DNA of 64,000 nucleotides from Streptomyces sp. NRRL S-87 (GCF_000719335.1 NZ_JOGB01000015.1:51937-115936), one strand, 5' to 3'; positions 8,812 to 18,780 are shown, numbered from the stretch's first letter. Numbers and translations: made by a program. Notes: a model not told the origin generated them from the sequence alone.

Positions 8812-9171
8812 ATGCCCGCGAGCGAACCGATCCCAGCAGCAGACACCGCGCACGTGCGCGCCCCGGACGACGCGCGCCTCGCCGAGGCCGCCTCGGTGTT
8901 CGCGCTGCTGTCGGACGCCACGCGGCTGCACCTCCTGTGGCTGCTCGCCCAGGGCGAGTCGGACGTCGGCTCGCTCACCGAGAAGTGCTCCGCCTCCCGG
9001 ACCGCGGTCAGCCAGCACCTGGCGAAGCTGCGCCTGGCGGGGCTGGTGGAGACCCGGCGCGACGGCCGGCACGTGTTCTACCGCCTCGGTGACGGGCACC
9101 TGCGCCGGCTGGTCGTCGAGGCGCTCAGCCACGCCGACCACCGGGTGACCGGGGAGGCCCCGCACGACTGA
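8812..9171 (+). CDS. ArsR-family winged-helix repressor
   Basis: 119 residues with the ArsR core: ALLSDATRLHLLWLL, then the recognition helix SASRTAVSQHLAKLRLAGLV, then the wing RRDGRHVFYRLGDGHL. The classical ELCVCDL metal site is not present; the equivalent helix has a single Cys (TEKCSAS). A C-terminal SHADHR could form an alpha-5 type metal or effector site. The ATG at 8812 is chosen over an in-frame ATG at 8737, which lies inside the palindromic operator. It probably represses itself and the divergent MFS exporter; the inducer is unknown. Confidence 0.88.
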   Translation: MPASEPIPAADTAHVRAPDDARLAEAASVFALLSDATRLHLLWLLAQGESDVGSLTEKCSASRTAVSQHLAKLRLAGLVETRRDGRHVFYRLGDGHLRRLVVEALSHADHRVTGEAPHD

Positions 9172-9203
9172 CCCGCCGGCCGCCCCCGCCCCCCGGCGGC
9201 CTC

Positions 9204-9266
9204 TCGACCGCCCCCGGCCGCGCCTACACCGCCCCCGGCCGCGCCTCGACCGCCCCCGGGCGCGTC
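9204..9266. repeat. Three 21-base tandem repeats
   Basis: Three consecutive near-identical copies of a 21-base unit with the core CCGCCCCCGGCCGCGCC lie at 9204-9224, 9225-9245 and 9246-9266; the third has a few changes. They fall in the non-coding gap between the ArsR gene and the gnd remnant. No function is evident. Confidence 0.7.
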
Positions 9267-9394
9267 CCGGCCGTTCCCCGATGGCCCCACCGCCGCCCGT
9301 TCCCGGGTGCCGGATCCACCGTGTGCGTGCACAGTGGGTGGAGGTGGGGTGACCGGAGCGCTGCCGTTCAGGCGGCCGGGAAGGGGAGACGGCG

Positions 9395-9598
9395 ATGGCC
9401 TCTGACGCCCCGATGCAGCTCGGCCTGGTCGGACTCGGCCGGAGGGGCGCCCCCCTCGCACCCCGTCTGATGCGGGACGGGCACCGACTGGCCGTCAACG
9501 ACGTCCCGCCCGACGCCGTCCGGGCCCTGGCGCAGGAAGCGGTGACGCCCGCCGAGTGCGGCGACCACGCCGAGAAGCAGCCCGGAACGGACCGGTGA
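9395..9598 (+). pseudogene. Remnant of 6-phosphogluconate dehydrogenase (gnd)
   Basis: A 67-residue ORF. From MQLGLVGLGRRGAPLAPRLM to about DAVRALAQEA it matches the N-terminal NADP-binding Rossmann motif of decarboxylating 6-phosphogluconate dehydrogenase, which is normally about 300 or more residues long. It then ends with CGDHAEKQPGTDR, whose GDHAEK resembles the conserved GGH-E-K tail of the same family, so an in-frame deletion of the whole middle is likely. The GGGGAG ribosome binding site and ATG at 9395 are intact, and the stop lies 11 bases before the zwf start. It may now act only as a translated leader for zwf. Confidence 0.65.
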
Positions 9599-9609
9599 GG
9601 ACGCCCGCC

Positions 9610-11094
9610 ATGGACCGCTCCGACGCGCCCTCCGCGACCGGCACGCCCCCCGCGGCCCGCCCCGACGACCACGTCGTCGTCCTGTTCGGCGCCACCGGCG
9701 ACCTGGCCCGCCGCAAGCTGCTGCCGGGCCTCTTCCACCTCGCCAAGGCCGGACTGATGCCCCGGCGCTTCCGCATCGTGGGCACCACCCCCGCGTCCGC
9801 GGCGCTGGGCGACGACGAGTTCCGCGCGCACGCGCGCCAGGCGGTGGCCGAGTTCGGGCGGACCCCGCCCGAGGGCCCCGCCTGGCAGGAGTTCGAGGCC
9901 GCGCTGTCCTTCGGCGCGGCCGACCCGGACGCGCCGGAACCACTGGTGGCGGCGGTGCGCGCGGCCGAGCAGGCCGTCGGCGGCACGCCGCGCCGGCTGT
10001 TCCACCTCGCCGTCCCGCCCGTCGCGTTCACCTCCGTCATCGACCTCCTCGGCGCCACCGGCCTCGCGCGGGACGCCCGCGTCATCGTCGAGAAGCCGTT
10101 CGGCACCGACCTGGCGTCCGCGCGTGCGCTCAACGCCACCATCCACGCCGTCTTCGACGAGTCCCGGGTGTTCCGCATCGACCACTTCCTCGGCAAGGAG
10201 GCGGTCGACAACATCCTCGCCCTGCGGTTCGCCAACGGGCTCTTCGAGCCCGTCTGGAACCGCGAGCACATCAGCCACGTGCAGATCGACGTGCCCGAGA
10301 AGATCGACATCCAGGGTCGGGCCCAGTTCTTCGAGGGCACCGGGACCTTCCGCGACATGGTCGTCACCCACCTCTTCCAACTGCTCGGGTTCGTCGCCAT
10401 GGAGCCGCCGGTCGCCCTGGAGGCGCGGGCGCTGCGCGACGAGCAGGTCAAGGTGTTCCGGAGCATGCGGCCCCTCGACCCGGCGGACGCCGTCCGGGGC
10501 CAGTACGCCGGCTACCGCGACGAGCCCGGGGTCGATCCCGCCTCCGACACCGAGACCTTCGTCGCCCTGCGCGTCGCCGTCGACAACTGGCGCTGGGCCG
10601 GGGTCCCGTTCCACCTGCGCACCGGCAAGGCCCTGGCCGAGGGCCGGCACCAGGTCACCATCGGCCTGCGCGAGCCCGTCCTGCGCATGTTCCCCCTCGA
10701 CGCACGGACCGCGGCAGGCGGCCGCGGCAACGCGCTGGTCATCGACTTCGCCGACCCGGGCAGCCTCACCACCCGCCTCCTCGTCAAGGAGCCCGGCGCC
10801 GACATGCGGCTGGCGGAAGCGGAGATGGTCTTCGGCTACGACACCTCCTTCACCTCCGAGCACTCCCTGGAGGGGTACGAGCACCTCATCCTGGAGGCCA
10901 TGCTCGGCAACCAGTCCCTCTTCACCCGCTCGGACGGCATCGAGCGGCTGTGGGAGCTGTCGGCCCCGCTGCTCGACGCGCCGCCGCCGGTCCGCCCGTA
11001 CGCCCCCGGGAGCTGGGGCCCCGACGCCATCGACGCGCTCGTGGCACCCCACCGGTGGTACCTCCCCGACCGGCACCGAGACGAAGGGCCCTGA
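9610..11094 (+). CDS. zwf: Glucose-6-phosphate dehydrogenase
   Basis: 494 residues, normal length. It oxidises glucose 6-phosphate to 6-phosphogluconolactone in the oxidative pentose phosphate pathway, producing NADPH. The dinucleotide motif [12 protein letters not shown] is near residue 24, and the substrate-binding signature [15 protein letters not shown] contains the conserved Asp-His and Lys. Other family blocks are [10 protein letters not shown] and [14 protein letters not shown]. The ATG at 9610 is preferred to an upstream in-frame ATG at 9556, which lies inside the gnd remnant. The HAD gene starts four bases after the stop, and the two further genes feed glucose phosphate toward this enzyme, so it is probably a pathway-specific zwf copy. 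Confidence 0.95.
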   Translation: MDRSDAPSATGTPPAARPDDHVVVLFGATGDLARRKLLPGLFHLAKAGLMPRRFRIVGTTPASAALGDDEFRAHARQAVAEFGRTPPEGPAWQEFEAALSFGAADPDAPEPLVAAVRAAEQAVGGTPRRLFHLAVPPVAFTSVIDLLGATGLARDARVIVEKPFGTDLASARALNATIHAVFDESRVFRIDHFLGKEAVDNILALRFANGLFEPVWNREHISHVQIDVPEKIDIQGRAQFFEGTGTFRDMVVTHLFQLLGFVAMEPPVALEARALRDEQVKVFRSMRPLDPADAVRGQYAGYRDEPGVDPASDTETFVALRVAVDNWRWAGVPFHLRTGKALAEGRHQVTIGLREPVLRMFPLDARTAAGGRGNALVIDFADPGSLTTRLLVKEPGADMRLAEAEMVFGYDTSFTSEHSLEGYEHLILEAMLGNQSLFTRSDGIERLWELSAPLLDAPPPVRPYAPGSWGPDAIDALVAPHRWYLPDRHRDEGP

Positions 11095-11098
11095 CGGC

Positions 11099-11842
11099 AT
11101 GCTGGGACTCCCGGACCACGTGACCACCTGCCTGTTCGACCTCGACGGCGTGCTCACCCGGACCGCGAAGGTCCACGCGGCCGCCTGGAAGCAGATGTTC
11201 GACGACTACCTGCGGGAGCAGGCCGGCCGCGACGGGTCGGCGTTCGTCCCGTTCGACGCGGTCCGCGACTACGACGAGTACGTGGACGGGCGCCCCCGCG
11301 AGGACGGCGTGCGCACCTTCCTCGCCTCCCGGGGCATCACGCTGCCCGAGGGGACGCGCGACGACGACGCCGCGCGGGAGACGGTCAACGGGCTGGGCAC
11401 CCGCAAGAACGCCCTGGTGCTGCGCATGATCCGGGAGGAGGGCGTGGAGGCCTACGAGGGCTCCGTGGCGTTCGTGCGCGCCGTCCGGGACGCCGGCCTG
11501 CACCGGGCCGTCGTCTCCTCCAGCGCCAACTGCCGCGACGTACTGGTCTCGGCCGGCATCGAGGACCTCTTCGAGCAGCGGGTCGACGGCGTGACCGTCG
11601 CCGAGCAGGGACTCGCCGGCAAACCCGCCCCCGACAGCTACCTGGCCGCCGCCCGCCTGTTCGGCACCGACCCCCGCCACGCCGCCGTGTTCGAGGACGC
11701 CCTGGCCGGGGTGGCCGCGGGCCGGGCGGGCGGCTTCGGCTTCGTGGTCGGCGTGGACCGGGCGGGACAGGCGGCCGCGCTGCGCGAGCACGGCGCCGAC
11801 GTCGTGGTCACCGACCTCTCCGAACTCCTGGACCGCCGATGA
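11099..11842 (+). CDS. Beta-phosphoglucomutase-like HAD hydrolase
   Basis: 247 residues of the HAD superfamily, beta-phosphoglucomutase subgroup. The nucleophile motif is LFDLDGVLT (Asp14 and Asp16), followed by a four-helix cap ([17 protein letters not shown] to about residue 90). Motif II is VSSSANC, motif III is [11 protein letters not shown], and the acidic motif IV is VFEDALAG. With the GH65 phosphorylase it overlaps (ATGA) and zwf four bases upstream, the most economical role is converting beta-glucose 1-phosphate to glucose 6-phosphate. A phosphatase role on a sugar phosphate cannot be excluded. Confidence 0.88.
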   Translation: MLGLPDHVTTCLFDLDGVLTRTAKVHAAAWKQMFDDYLREQAGRDGSAFVPFDAVRDYDEYVDGRPREDGVRTFLASRGITLPEGTRDDDAARETVNGLGTRKNALVLRMIREEGVEAYEGSVAFVRAVRDAGLHRAVVSSSANCRDVLVSAGIEDLFEQRVDGVTVAEQGLAGKPAPDSYLAAARLFGTDPRHAAVFEDALAGVAAGRAGGFGFVVGVDRAGQAAALREHGADVVVTDLSELLDRR

Positions 11843-14259
11843 TCCCGCACCCGTCCTTCGCCACCGAGCCGTGGCAGCTGCGCGAGACCGAGCTCGACCT
11901 CGACGTCCTCGCGCAGAGCGAGTCCGTGTTCGCCCTGTCCAACGGCCACCTCGGCTGGCGCGGCAACCTCGACGAGGGCGAACCCCACGGCCTGCCGGGC
12001 AGCTACCTCAACGGCGTCCACGAGACGCACCCGCTGCCCTACGCCGAGGCGGGCTACGGCTATCCCGAGTCCGGCCAGACGGCCATCAACGTCACCGACG
12101 GCAAGGTCGTCCGGCTGCTCGTCGACGACCACCCGTTCGACCTGCGCTACGGCCGGCTGCACTCCCACGAGCGCGTCCTGGACTTCCGCACCGGCATCCT
12201 GAGCCGGACCGCGCAGTGGACCACGCCCTCCGGCCGCACCGTACGGCTGACCACGCAGCGGCTGGTGTCCCTGGCGCAGCGCGCCGTCGCCGCGATCGCG
12301 TACACGGTCGAGGCCGTCGACGGCCCGGCCACCGTCGCCGTGCAGTCCGAGCTGGTCGCCAACGAGCAACTGCCCACGGCCTCCGACGACCCCCGGGTGG
12401 CCGCCGTCATCGACCGCCCGCTGCGCCCCGAGGAGCACCACGCCCACGGCACCCGGCTGCGGCTGGTCCACTGCACCGGCGCGACGGGCCAGCGGGTCGC
12501 GGTGGCCGCCGACCACCTCCTGGACGGCCCCGAGGGCACCACGTACGCGGCGGAGAGCGAACCCGACGTGGCCCGCCTGACCGTCACCGCCGAGCTCGCG
12601 CCCGGGCAGCGGCTCTCGCTGGTGAAGTTCGTCAGCCACGGCTGGTCCGCCCAGCGGTCCCTGCCCGCGCTGCGCGACCAGGTGGAGGGCGCGCTCGCGG
12701 CGGCCCGCAGCACCGGCTGGGAGGGGTTGTGCGCGGCGCAGCGGACCTGCCTGGACGACTTCTGGGCCGACGCCGACGTCGAGGTGGAGGGCGACGACGA
12801 GGTCCAGCAGGCCGTCCGGTTCGCCCTCTTCCACCTCTTCCAGGCCGCGGCCCGTGCCGAGGAGCGCGCCCTCCCCGCCAAGGGGCTCACCGGCACCGGC
12901 TACGACGGCCACGCCTTCTGGGACACCGAGTCGTTCGTGCTGCCCGTCCTCACCCACACCGCGCCGCACACGGTCGGCCCGGTCCTGCGCTGGCGGCACT
13001 CCACCCTGCCCGGCGCCCTGGAGCGGGCCCGCCAACTGGGCCTGCGGGGCGCCGCGTTCCCCTGGCGCACGATCAGCGGCGCCGAGTGCTCCGCGTACTG
13101 GCCGGCCGGCACCGTCGCCTTCCACGTCAACGCCGACATCGCCGCGGCGGCCGAACGGTACGTCGCCGCCACCGGCGACCAGGAGTTCCACCGGGGCCCC
13201 GGGCTCGACCTGCTGGTGCACACCGCCCGGCTGTGGCGCTCGCTCGGCCACTTCGACTCCGGGGGCGTCTTCCACATCGACGGCGTGACCGGCCCGGACG
13301 AGTACAGCGCGGTCGCACGCGACAACCTGTACACCAACGTCATGGCCCGCAAGAACCTCCTCGCCGCGGCCGACGCGGTGGCGCGCCACCCGGAGCGGGC
13401 CGCGGAGCTCGACGCCGGTCCGGCGGAGGCCGAGGACTGGCGGCGCACGGCCGCCGCCGTCGCCGTTCCGTACAGCCCCAGGCTGCAGGTGCACGAACAG
13501 GCGGCCGGCTTCACCGACCAGGAGGTCTGGGACTTCGACGGCACCGCGGAGGAGCAGTACCCGCTGCTGCTCCACTTCCCGTACTTCGACCTCTACCGCA
13601 AGCAGGTGGTCAAGCAGGCCGACCTGGTGCTGGCCATGCTCACCTGCCCGGAGGCGTTCACCCCCGAGGAGAAGGGGCGCAACTTCGCCTACTACGAGCC
13701 GCTGACCGTCCGGGACTCCTCCCTCTCCGCCTGCTGCCAGGCGGTGCTGGCCGCCGAGACGGGGCATCTCGGGCTGGCCTGGGCGTACACGCGCGAGGCG
13801 GCGCTGATGGACCTGGACGACCTGGAGCACAACACCCGCGACGGCCTGCACATGGCCTCGCTCGCCGGCACCTGGATCGCCCTCGTCCAGGGCACGGGCG
13901 GGCTGCGCCTGCACTACGGCCTCCCGACGGGACCCGACACGGGGTCCGACAGCACCGCGGCCGACGCGGGCGCGTCCGAGGCCGACGGCGGGACGGGGAC
14001 GCCCGTGCACTGCGCCCCGCGGCTGCCGTCCGCCCTGACCCGGCTGGCCTTCACCATCCGCGTCCGCAACCGCCGGCTCCGGCTGGAGATCGACCGGACC
14101 TCGGCCCGGTACGCCCTCCTGGAGGGACCGCCGCTGCAGGTGGCCCACCACGGCGAGACCGTGTGGCTCACCACGGACGCGGTGGCCGACCTGCCCGTCC
14201 CGCCGTTGGCCGAGGCGCCCGCGCCGCGCCAGCCCAGGGGTCGTGCGCCCCGGACCTGA
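11839..14259 (+). CDS. GH65 disaccharide phosphorylase (maltose/trehalose/kojibiose type)
   Basis: 806 residues, the usual size for glycoside hydrolase family 65. An N-terminal beta-sandwich (about residues 1-270) precedes the (alpha/alpha)6 catalytic barrel. The general acid is expected to be the Glu of GVTGPDEY near residue 490, and [15 protein letters not shown] is the conserved block around the phosphate/acceptor site. Phosphorolysis of an alpha-glucosidic disaccharide would give beta-glucose 1-phosphate and glucose. The start overlaps the HAD stop as ATGA, so translation is coupled. The exact disaccharide cannot be read from the sequence; maltose and trehalose are most likely. Confidence 0.9.
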   Translation: MIPHPSFATEPWQLRETELDLDVLAQSESVFALSNGHLGWRGNLDEGEPHGLPGSYLNGVHETHPLPYAEAGYGYPESGQTAINVTDGKVVRLLVDDHPFDLRYGRLHSHERVLDFRTGILSRTAQWTTPSGRTVRLTTQRLVSLAQRAVAAIAYTVEAVDGPATVAVQSELVANEQLPTASDDPRVAAVIDRPLRPEEHHAHGTRLRLVHCTGATGQRVAVAADHLLDGPEGTTYAAESEPDVARLTVTAELAPGQRLSLVKFVSHGWSAQRSLPALRDQVEGALAAARSTGWEGLCAAQRTCLDDFWADADVEVEGDDEVQQAVRFALFHLFQAAARAEERALPAKGLTGTGYDGHAFWDTESFVLPVLTHTAPHTVGPVLRWRHSTLPGALERARQLGLRGAAFPWRTISGAECSAYWPAGTVAFHVNADIAAAAERYVAATGDQEFHRGPGLDLLVHTARLWRSLGHFDSGGVFHIDGVTGPDEYSAVARDNLYTNVMARKNLLAAADAVARHPERAAELDAGPAEAEDWRRTAAAVAVPYSPRLQVHEQAAGFTDQEVWDFDGTAEEQYPLLLHFPYFDLYRKQVVKQADLVLAMLTCPEAFTPEEKGRNFAYYEPLTVRDSSLSACCQAVLAAETGHLGLAWAYTREAALMDLDDLEHNTRDGLHMASLAGTWIALVQGTGGLRLHYGLPTGPDTGSDSTAADAGASEADGGTGTPVHCAPRLPSALTRLAFTIRVRNRRLRLEIDRTSARYALLEGPPLQVAHHGETVWLTTDAVADLPVPPLAEAPAPRQPRGRAPRT

Positions 14260-14320
14260 GGCCGCCCGCGTCCGCGTCCGGCCGGGCGCGGCGGTCCCCG
14301 GACGCGCCACCGGCACGTAT

Positions 14321-14332
14321 TACCGGCGGGTA
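14321..14332. promoter_or_regulatory. Possible operator upstream of SRPBCC gene
   Basis: TACC-GGCG-GGTA is an inverted repeat with four-base arms in a locally AT-rich patch (TATTACC...GGTAGTC) 51 bases before the SRPBCC start. A TAGCCT at 14354-14359 could be a -10 box. The arms are short, so this is only a candidate site. Confidence 0.3.
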
Positions 14333-14383
14333 GTCACCGGGGTGGCGAGGCAGTAGCCTCGGCGGGTCGAGAAGGGAAGGCCC

Positions 14384-14893
14384 ATGCCCCGTACGTTCAC
14401 GGTCTCCGACGGGATCGTCATCCACGCCCTCCCCGGTGAGGTCTACCGCCGCATCTCCGACCCCGCGCGGATGGGCGAGTGGAGCCCGGAGAACCTCGGC
14501 GCCACCGTGCACGGGGACCGCGGGGCCCGGGCCGGGTCGGTCTTCGACGGGAGGAACAAGCGCGGACCGCTGCGCTGGACCACGCGGTGCACCGTCACGG
14601 CCGCCGAACAGGACCGGCTGTTCCGGTTCCGGGTCCACGCCTTCGGCCTCCGGCAGCCGCGCATTCCGGTGGCCCTGGCCACCTGGGAGTACCGCCTGGA
14701 GGCCGTCCCCGAGGGGACCCGGGTGACCGAGACCTGGACCGACGACCGCCGCGCGTGGCCGTACCCCGTCGTGCAGGTTTTCGACCGCGTCGCGACGCGC
14801 GGGCGCACGTTCGCCGAGTTCCAGCGGTGGAACATCCGGACGACCCTCCACAACCTCAAGGCGGCGCTGGAGCGTCCCGCCGACCCGTCCTGA
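14384..14893 (+). CDS. SRPBCC (START-like) family protein
   Basis: 169 residues of the polyketide-cyclase/dehydrase SRPBCC fold: an N-terminal strand and helix (VHALPGEVYRRISDPARMGEWSP region), the central sheet containing WTTRCTVTAAE and ATWEYRLEAV, and a long C-terminal helix (RTTLHNLKAALERP). Such proteins bind hydrophobic ligands in a helix-grip cavity. The ATG follows GAAGGGAAGG. It stands alone between two oppositely oriented units, and the ligand is unknown. It is not obviously close to the two SRPBCC proteins at 32.5 and 37.5 kb, lacking their WCLMQS motif. Confidence 0.82.
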   Translation: MPRTFTVSDGIVIHALPGEVYRRISDPARMGEWSPENLGATVHGDRGARAGSVFDGRNKRGPLRWTTRCTVTAAEQDRLFRFRVHAFGLRQPRIPVALATWEYRLEAVPEGTRVTETWTDDRRAWPYPVVQVFDRVATRGRTFAEFQRWNIRTTLHNLKAALERPADPS

Positions 14894-15033
14894 CCCGGCC
14901 GGGTGAGGGCACCCTTCATCACCGGGTCGTCGTCAACACCTCCCGCCGGCCCCCGCCCTGAAGCCGGCGCTCTCGAGGGCGGCGAAGTAGTGCCACAGCG
15001 CCGGGGAGTCCGGAGGACAGCCCGGATCGCCCG

Positions 15034-16392
15034 CTACGCCGGGTCCGGAGCGTCCGCGCCGTCCGGGAGCCAGCGCAGGAGCTCCTCGCGGAACGGCAGG
15101 GTGCAGTCCAGCTGGGCCAGGACCGCGACCGCGCTGCCCACGACGCGGTTGACCAGCACGTACGAGGGCGGCAGGTTCAGACTGCGCAGCAGCGCCGTCC
15201 GGTGGGCGCCGGCGGCGTTCGCCACCTGCGCGCGCAGCCACTCCCGGCTGAAGCGGTGCCGTTCCGCGCGGGCCGGCTCGGCGATCGGCGTCAGGAACGC
15301 CCTGAGCGCGTCCTCCTCCAGCCGTGCGTCGGGCCGCAGGAAGCCCTCCTGCACGAGCACGGCTCGGGCGCCCTCCCAGTCCTCGGCCAGCGCGAGCCGC
15401 ACCAGCCGGCCCATGGCGGGCGGGAACCCGTCCGGCAGCTCCTTGACCGCGCCGAAGTCGACGGCGCCCAGCCTCCCGTCCGGCAGCAGCCGGAAGTTGC
15501 CGGGGTGCACGTCCGCGTGCAGGTAGCCGGCCCGGCTCGGCCCCGACAGCAGGAACCGTACGTACGCCAGCCCGGCGGCGTCGCGTTCGGCCGGGCTGCC
15601 GTCCCGGACCACCCGCGAGAGCGGGGTGCCGTCCAGCCACTCGGTCACCAGGACCCGCTCCGTGGCGGCCACCACGTCCGGCACCACCACCTCGCCACCG
15701 CCCCGGTAGGCCTCCGCGAAGGCCCGCTGCGCCACCGCCTCCCGTCGGTAGTCCAGCTCCTCGGCCACCCGCTCGCGCAGTTCGTCGAGCATGGGCTGGA
15801 CGTCGAGCCCCGGCGCGATGACGGAGCAGAGCTTGACGGCCCGCCCGAGACGGGCGTAGTCGCCGAGCAGGGCCTCACCCGCACCCGGGTACTGGATCTT
15901 CACGGCGACGGGCCGGCCGTCGCCCCAGATGGCCCGGTGGACCTGGCCGATCGAGGCGGCCGCCGCCGGCTCGTCCTCGAAGGACTGGAAGGCCGTGCGC
16001 CAGTCGGGGCCCAGCTCGGCGGCCAGCACCCGGTGGACCTGCTCGGCGGGCAGGGCCGGCGCGGCCTCCTGCAGCAGCGTGAGCGCCGCCCGGTACGGGC
16101 CCATCGCCTCGGCCGGCAGCGCGGCCTCGAACACCGACAGCATCTGGCCGAACTTCATGGCGCCGCCCTTGAGCTCGCCGAGCACCCGGAAGAGGTGCCG
16201 GCTCGTGCGCCGCTGGAGCTCCTCCGTCAGCAGCTCCGCCGGCTGACCGGCCAGCAGCTTGCCGGCCCGGACCGCGGACCGGCCGGCGAAGCCCAGCGGC
16301 AGCGCCGCCAGGCGCGCGCCCCGCGCCAGGGCGGACAGCGGCACCGTCCGCCCGGGACGCGGCGAACGGAGGGGAGGGGGAGGCGGGGTCAT
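15034..16392 (-). CDS. ABC1/AarF (UbiB-like) atypical kinase
   Basis: 452 residues of the ABC1/ADCK family. The diagnostic KxGQ-like motif MKFGQMLS is near residue 90, the Ala-rich loop AAAASIGQVHRA near 150, the Lys in VAVKIQYPG, and the metal and catalytic motifs HADVHPGNF and AVDFGAVKE. In other organisms these proteins act as ATPases or kinases supporting isoprenoid-lipid (quinone) synthesis. Its ATG overlaps the TGA of trpEG, so it is the last gene of the long minus-strand operon. That makes a link to the cluster product or to membrane-lipid handling plausible but unproven. Confidence 0.88.
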   Translation of the reverse strand: MTPPPPPLRSPRPGRTVPLSALARGARLAALPLGFAGRSAVRAGKLLAGQPAELLTEELQRRTSRHLFRVLGELKGGAMKFGQMLSVFEAALPAEAMGPYRAALTLLQEAAPALPAEQVHRVLAAELGPDWRTAFQSFEDEPAAAASIGQVHRAIWGDGRPVAVKIQYPGAGEALLGDYARLGRAVKLCSVIAPGLDVQPMLDELRERVAEELDYRREAVAQRAFAEAYRGGGEVVVPDVVAATERVLVTEWLDGTPLSRVVRDGSPAERDAAGLAYVRFLLSGPSRAGYLHADVHPGNFRLLPDGRLGAVDFGAVKELPDGFPPAMGRLVRLALAEDWEGARAVLVQEGFLRPDARLEEDALRAFLTPIAEPARAERHRFSREWLRAQVANAAGAHRTALLRSLNLPPSYVLVNRVVGSAVAVLAQLDCTLPFREELLRWLPDGADAPDPA

Positions 16393-18764
16393 CGGGCACT
16401 CCGGATCAGCGAAGGGTACGGGTGGTGGGCGGCGGCGGTGGCCGGGCTCCCGGCCCGGTCCGCCCCCGCCCGGTCCGCCAGGGGCAGTTCGGCCAGGGGC
16501 CGGTCCGCCAGGGGCGGGACCGCACCGGGTCGGGCCAGGGCGGCGACGGCGTTGGCGATGATCCGCTCGCCCGCCCCGCCGGCCATCGACATGAGCGACT
16601 CCGGATGGAACTGGACGGCGGCGAGGGGGAGTTCGCGGTGCTCCACGGCCATCACCACACCGTCGTCCGTGGCGGCCGTGACCCGCAGCCCGGCCGGCAC
16701 CTGCTCGGGCCGGACGTACAGCGAGTGGTAGCGGCCCACCGCCAGCCGGGACGGCAGCCCGGCGAACAGCGCCCCGGCGTCGGGCGCCACGGTGATCGTC
16801 GACGGCTTGCCGTGCACCGGCCGCTCCAGGGTGCCCAGACGCCCACCGAAGTACTCGACCAGCCCCTGCAGGCCCAGGCACACCCCGAACACCGGCAGTT
16901 CCCGCTCCCGCGCGGCGTCCAGCAGCGCGGCCATGCCGAAGTCGGCCGGGCGCCCGGGCCCGGGGGACAGCACGAGCAGGTCCGGGCGCAGCTCGTCGAG
17001 CAGGGCGGGCGGGAACCCGGCCCGGTAGGTGGTGACCTCGGCCCCGGTCCGGCGCAGGAAGTCGGCGAGCGTGTGCACGAACGAGTCCTGGTGGTCCACC
17101 AGCAGGACCCGCGCGGGCCGCCCGCGCGCGACACCGGCGGCCGCACCGTCCGCGGACCGGCCGCCCACCGCGCTGCCCGGGGACTCGTCCGCCGTGCCGT
17201 CCGCCCCGGCGCCGCCCCCTGCCCCGGCCGGCTCCAGCACCTCCAGCAGCGCCTTCGCCTTCAGCCGCGTCTCGCGCTCCTCCGCCTCCGGATCGGAGTC
17301 GTACAGCAGGGTGGCGCCGGCGCGCACGGAGGCGACGCCGTCCCGGTAGTGGACGGTGCGCAGGGTCAGCGCCGTCTCCAGGCCCCCGTCGAAGCCGATC
17401 CGGCCCACCGCGCCGCCGTACCAGCGCCGCGGGCTGCGCTCGTGGCGCTCGACGAAGGCGATCGCCGCCCGCTTCGGCGCCCCGGTGACCGTGACGGCCC
17501 ACATGTGGGAGACGAACGCGTCCAGCGCGTCACGGTCCGGCCGCAGCCGCCCCCGCACGTGGTCCACGGTGTGGATGAGGGTGGCGTACAGCTCGATGTG
17601 GCGGCGCGCCAGCACCTCCACGGTGCCGGGCAGGCAGACCCGCGCCTTGTCGTTGCGGTCCACGTCGGTGCACATCGTCAGCTCGGACTCCTCCTTGGCC
17701 GAGCCGAGCAGCTCCCGCACCCGCTGCGCGTCCTCCAGGGCGTCCGCGCCGCGGGCCACGGTCCCGCTGATCGGGCAGGACTCGACCGTCCCGGCCGCGG
17801 CGTCCACCCGTACGAACATCTCCGGGGAGGCGCCCACCAGGTGCTCTCCCTCGGCGAGGTTCATCAGCAGCCCGTACGGGGCCGGGTTGCGGGCGCGCAG
17901 CCGCCGGAAGGCCGCCACCGGCGGGGTGTCGGCCCGGCGGTGGAAGACCTGCCCGGGAACGGCCTCGAACAGGTCGCCGGCGCGGAAGCGCTCCTGCGCC
18001 CGCCGCACCAGCGCGGCGTAGGCCCCCGGTTCGTGGTCGCCCGCGGCGGGCGGGTCGGCGGGCGGGGCGGCCTCGGCCGGCGGGTTCGTACGGGGCAGGC
18101 AGTGGCTGGACCGGCCCCGGTACTCGAACTCGTAGCGGTGCAGCGTCCCCGCCCCGGTGTGCGGGTCCCGCTCCAGCACCGTGTCGGGCAGGTGCAGGAC
18201 GACCGTGCGCTCGCGCGGGTCCCGCTCCTGGTGCCGGGGCACCGGGTCGAAGTCGAGGGCCAGGTCGTAGCCGAAGGCCCCGTACAGTCCCCACACCGGA
18301 TCCTGCGGGCTGGCCAGCGCGGCCACGACCGCGCGCAGCGCCGCGAACAGCGAGGCCCGCCGGGTGCGGTCCTCCTCGGGCGCGCCGGCGGCCGGGGCGT
18401 CCCGGTCAGGATCGGGCAGGTCGGCGACCAGGTGGTGGGCGCCCTGCCGCTCGACCGGGAACAGCGGCTGCAGCGCGTCGCCGAGGGCGTCGAGCAGGAT
18501 CAGGCCGCGGTCGTTGAGGGCGGCCAGCTCCAGGCGGCCGGCGCGCAGGGTGAGTTCCAGCGGCGGGTCGGCATGGCCGAGGTCGTACGGGCGATAGCGG
18601 CCCGGCTGCTCGGTGCGGCCGGAGAGCAGCAGGCCGCGGCGGCGCCCGAGCCGCGATTCCAGGTCGGCCAGCGCCTCCTGGGCGTGGCGCGGGTCCAGAG
18701 GTTGGGAAGTGCGGGTGACGCGGAGCCCGCCGGGGGTCGGCCACGAGTGCACGGACAGGGTCAT
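16389..18764 (-). CDS. trpEG: Fused anthranilate synthase (TrpE-TrpG type)
   Basis: 791 residues. Residues about 245-505 are the chorismate-binding domain (VGASPEMFVRV, CPISGTVARGADALEDA, ELTMCTDVDRNDKARVC, AVTVTGAPKRAAI), and about 552-765 are a class I glutamine amidotransferase with Cys629 in FGVCLGLQG and the His-Glu of QFHPES. The full-length resemblance, including the N-terminal PGRY block, is to the fused anthranilate synthase described in Rhizobium. It converts chorismate and glutamine to anthranilate. No PhzD-like isochorismatase is nearby, so an aminodeoxyisochorismate (phenazine) role is less likely. AAGGA lies 11 bases before the ATG. The gene overlaps the ABC1 gene and follows a long pentanucleotide array. 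Confidence 0.92.
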   Translation of the reverse strand: MTLSVHSWPTPGGLRVTRTSQPLDPRHAQEALADLESRLGRRRGLLLSGRTEQPGRYRPYDLGHADPPLELTLRAGRLELAALNDRGLILLDALGDALQPLFPVERQGAHHLVADLPDPDRDAPAAGAPEEDRTRRASLFAALRAVVAALASPQDPVWGLYGAFGYDLALDFDPVPRHQERDPRERTVVLHLPDTVLERDPHTGAGTLHRYEFEYRGRSSHCLPRTNPPAEAAPPADPPAAGDHEPGAYAALVRRAQERFRAGDLFEAVPGQVFHRRADTPPVAAFRRLRARNPAPYGLLMNLAEGEHLVGASPEMFVRVDAAAGTVESCPISGTVARGADALEDAQRVRELLGSAKEESELTMCTDVDRNDKARVCLPGTVEVLARRHIELYATLIHTVDHVRGRLRPDRDALDAFVSHMWAVTVTGAPKRAAIAFVERHERSPRRWYGGAVGRIGFDGGLETALTLRTVHYRDGVASVRAGATLLYDSDPEAEERETRLKAKALLEVLEPAGAGGGAGADGTADESPGSAVGGRSADGAAAGVARGRPARVLLVDHQDSFVHTLADFLRRTGAEVTTYRAGFPPALLDELRPDLLVLSPGPGRPADFGMAALLDAARERELPVFGVCLGLQGLVEYFGGRLGTLERPVHGKPSTITVAPDAGALFAGLPSRLAVGRYHSLYVRPEQVPAGLRVTAATDDGVVMAVEHRELPLAAVQFHPESLMSMAGGAGERIIANAVAALARPGAVPPLADRPLAELPLADRAGADRAGSPATAAAHHPYPSLIRSAR

Positions 18765-18780
18765 GGGAGCGACGGTCCTT

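Noticed and set aside
7267-11157. Very long minus-strand open frame through the ArsR, zwf and MFS region
   Set aside because: It is Arg/Gly/Ala-rich with no recognisable domain, crosses the divergent promoter and lies antisense to zwf, whose motifs are clear. Long shadow frames are expected at this GC content.
16389-18764. Phenazine-type PhzE (aminodeoxyisochorismate synthase)
   Set aside because: Resemblance along the whole length is to fused anthranilate synthase and no PhzD, PhzF or other phenazine genes occur nearby.
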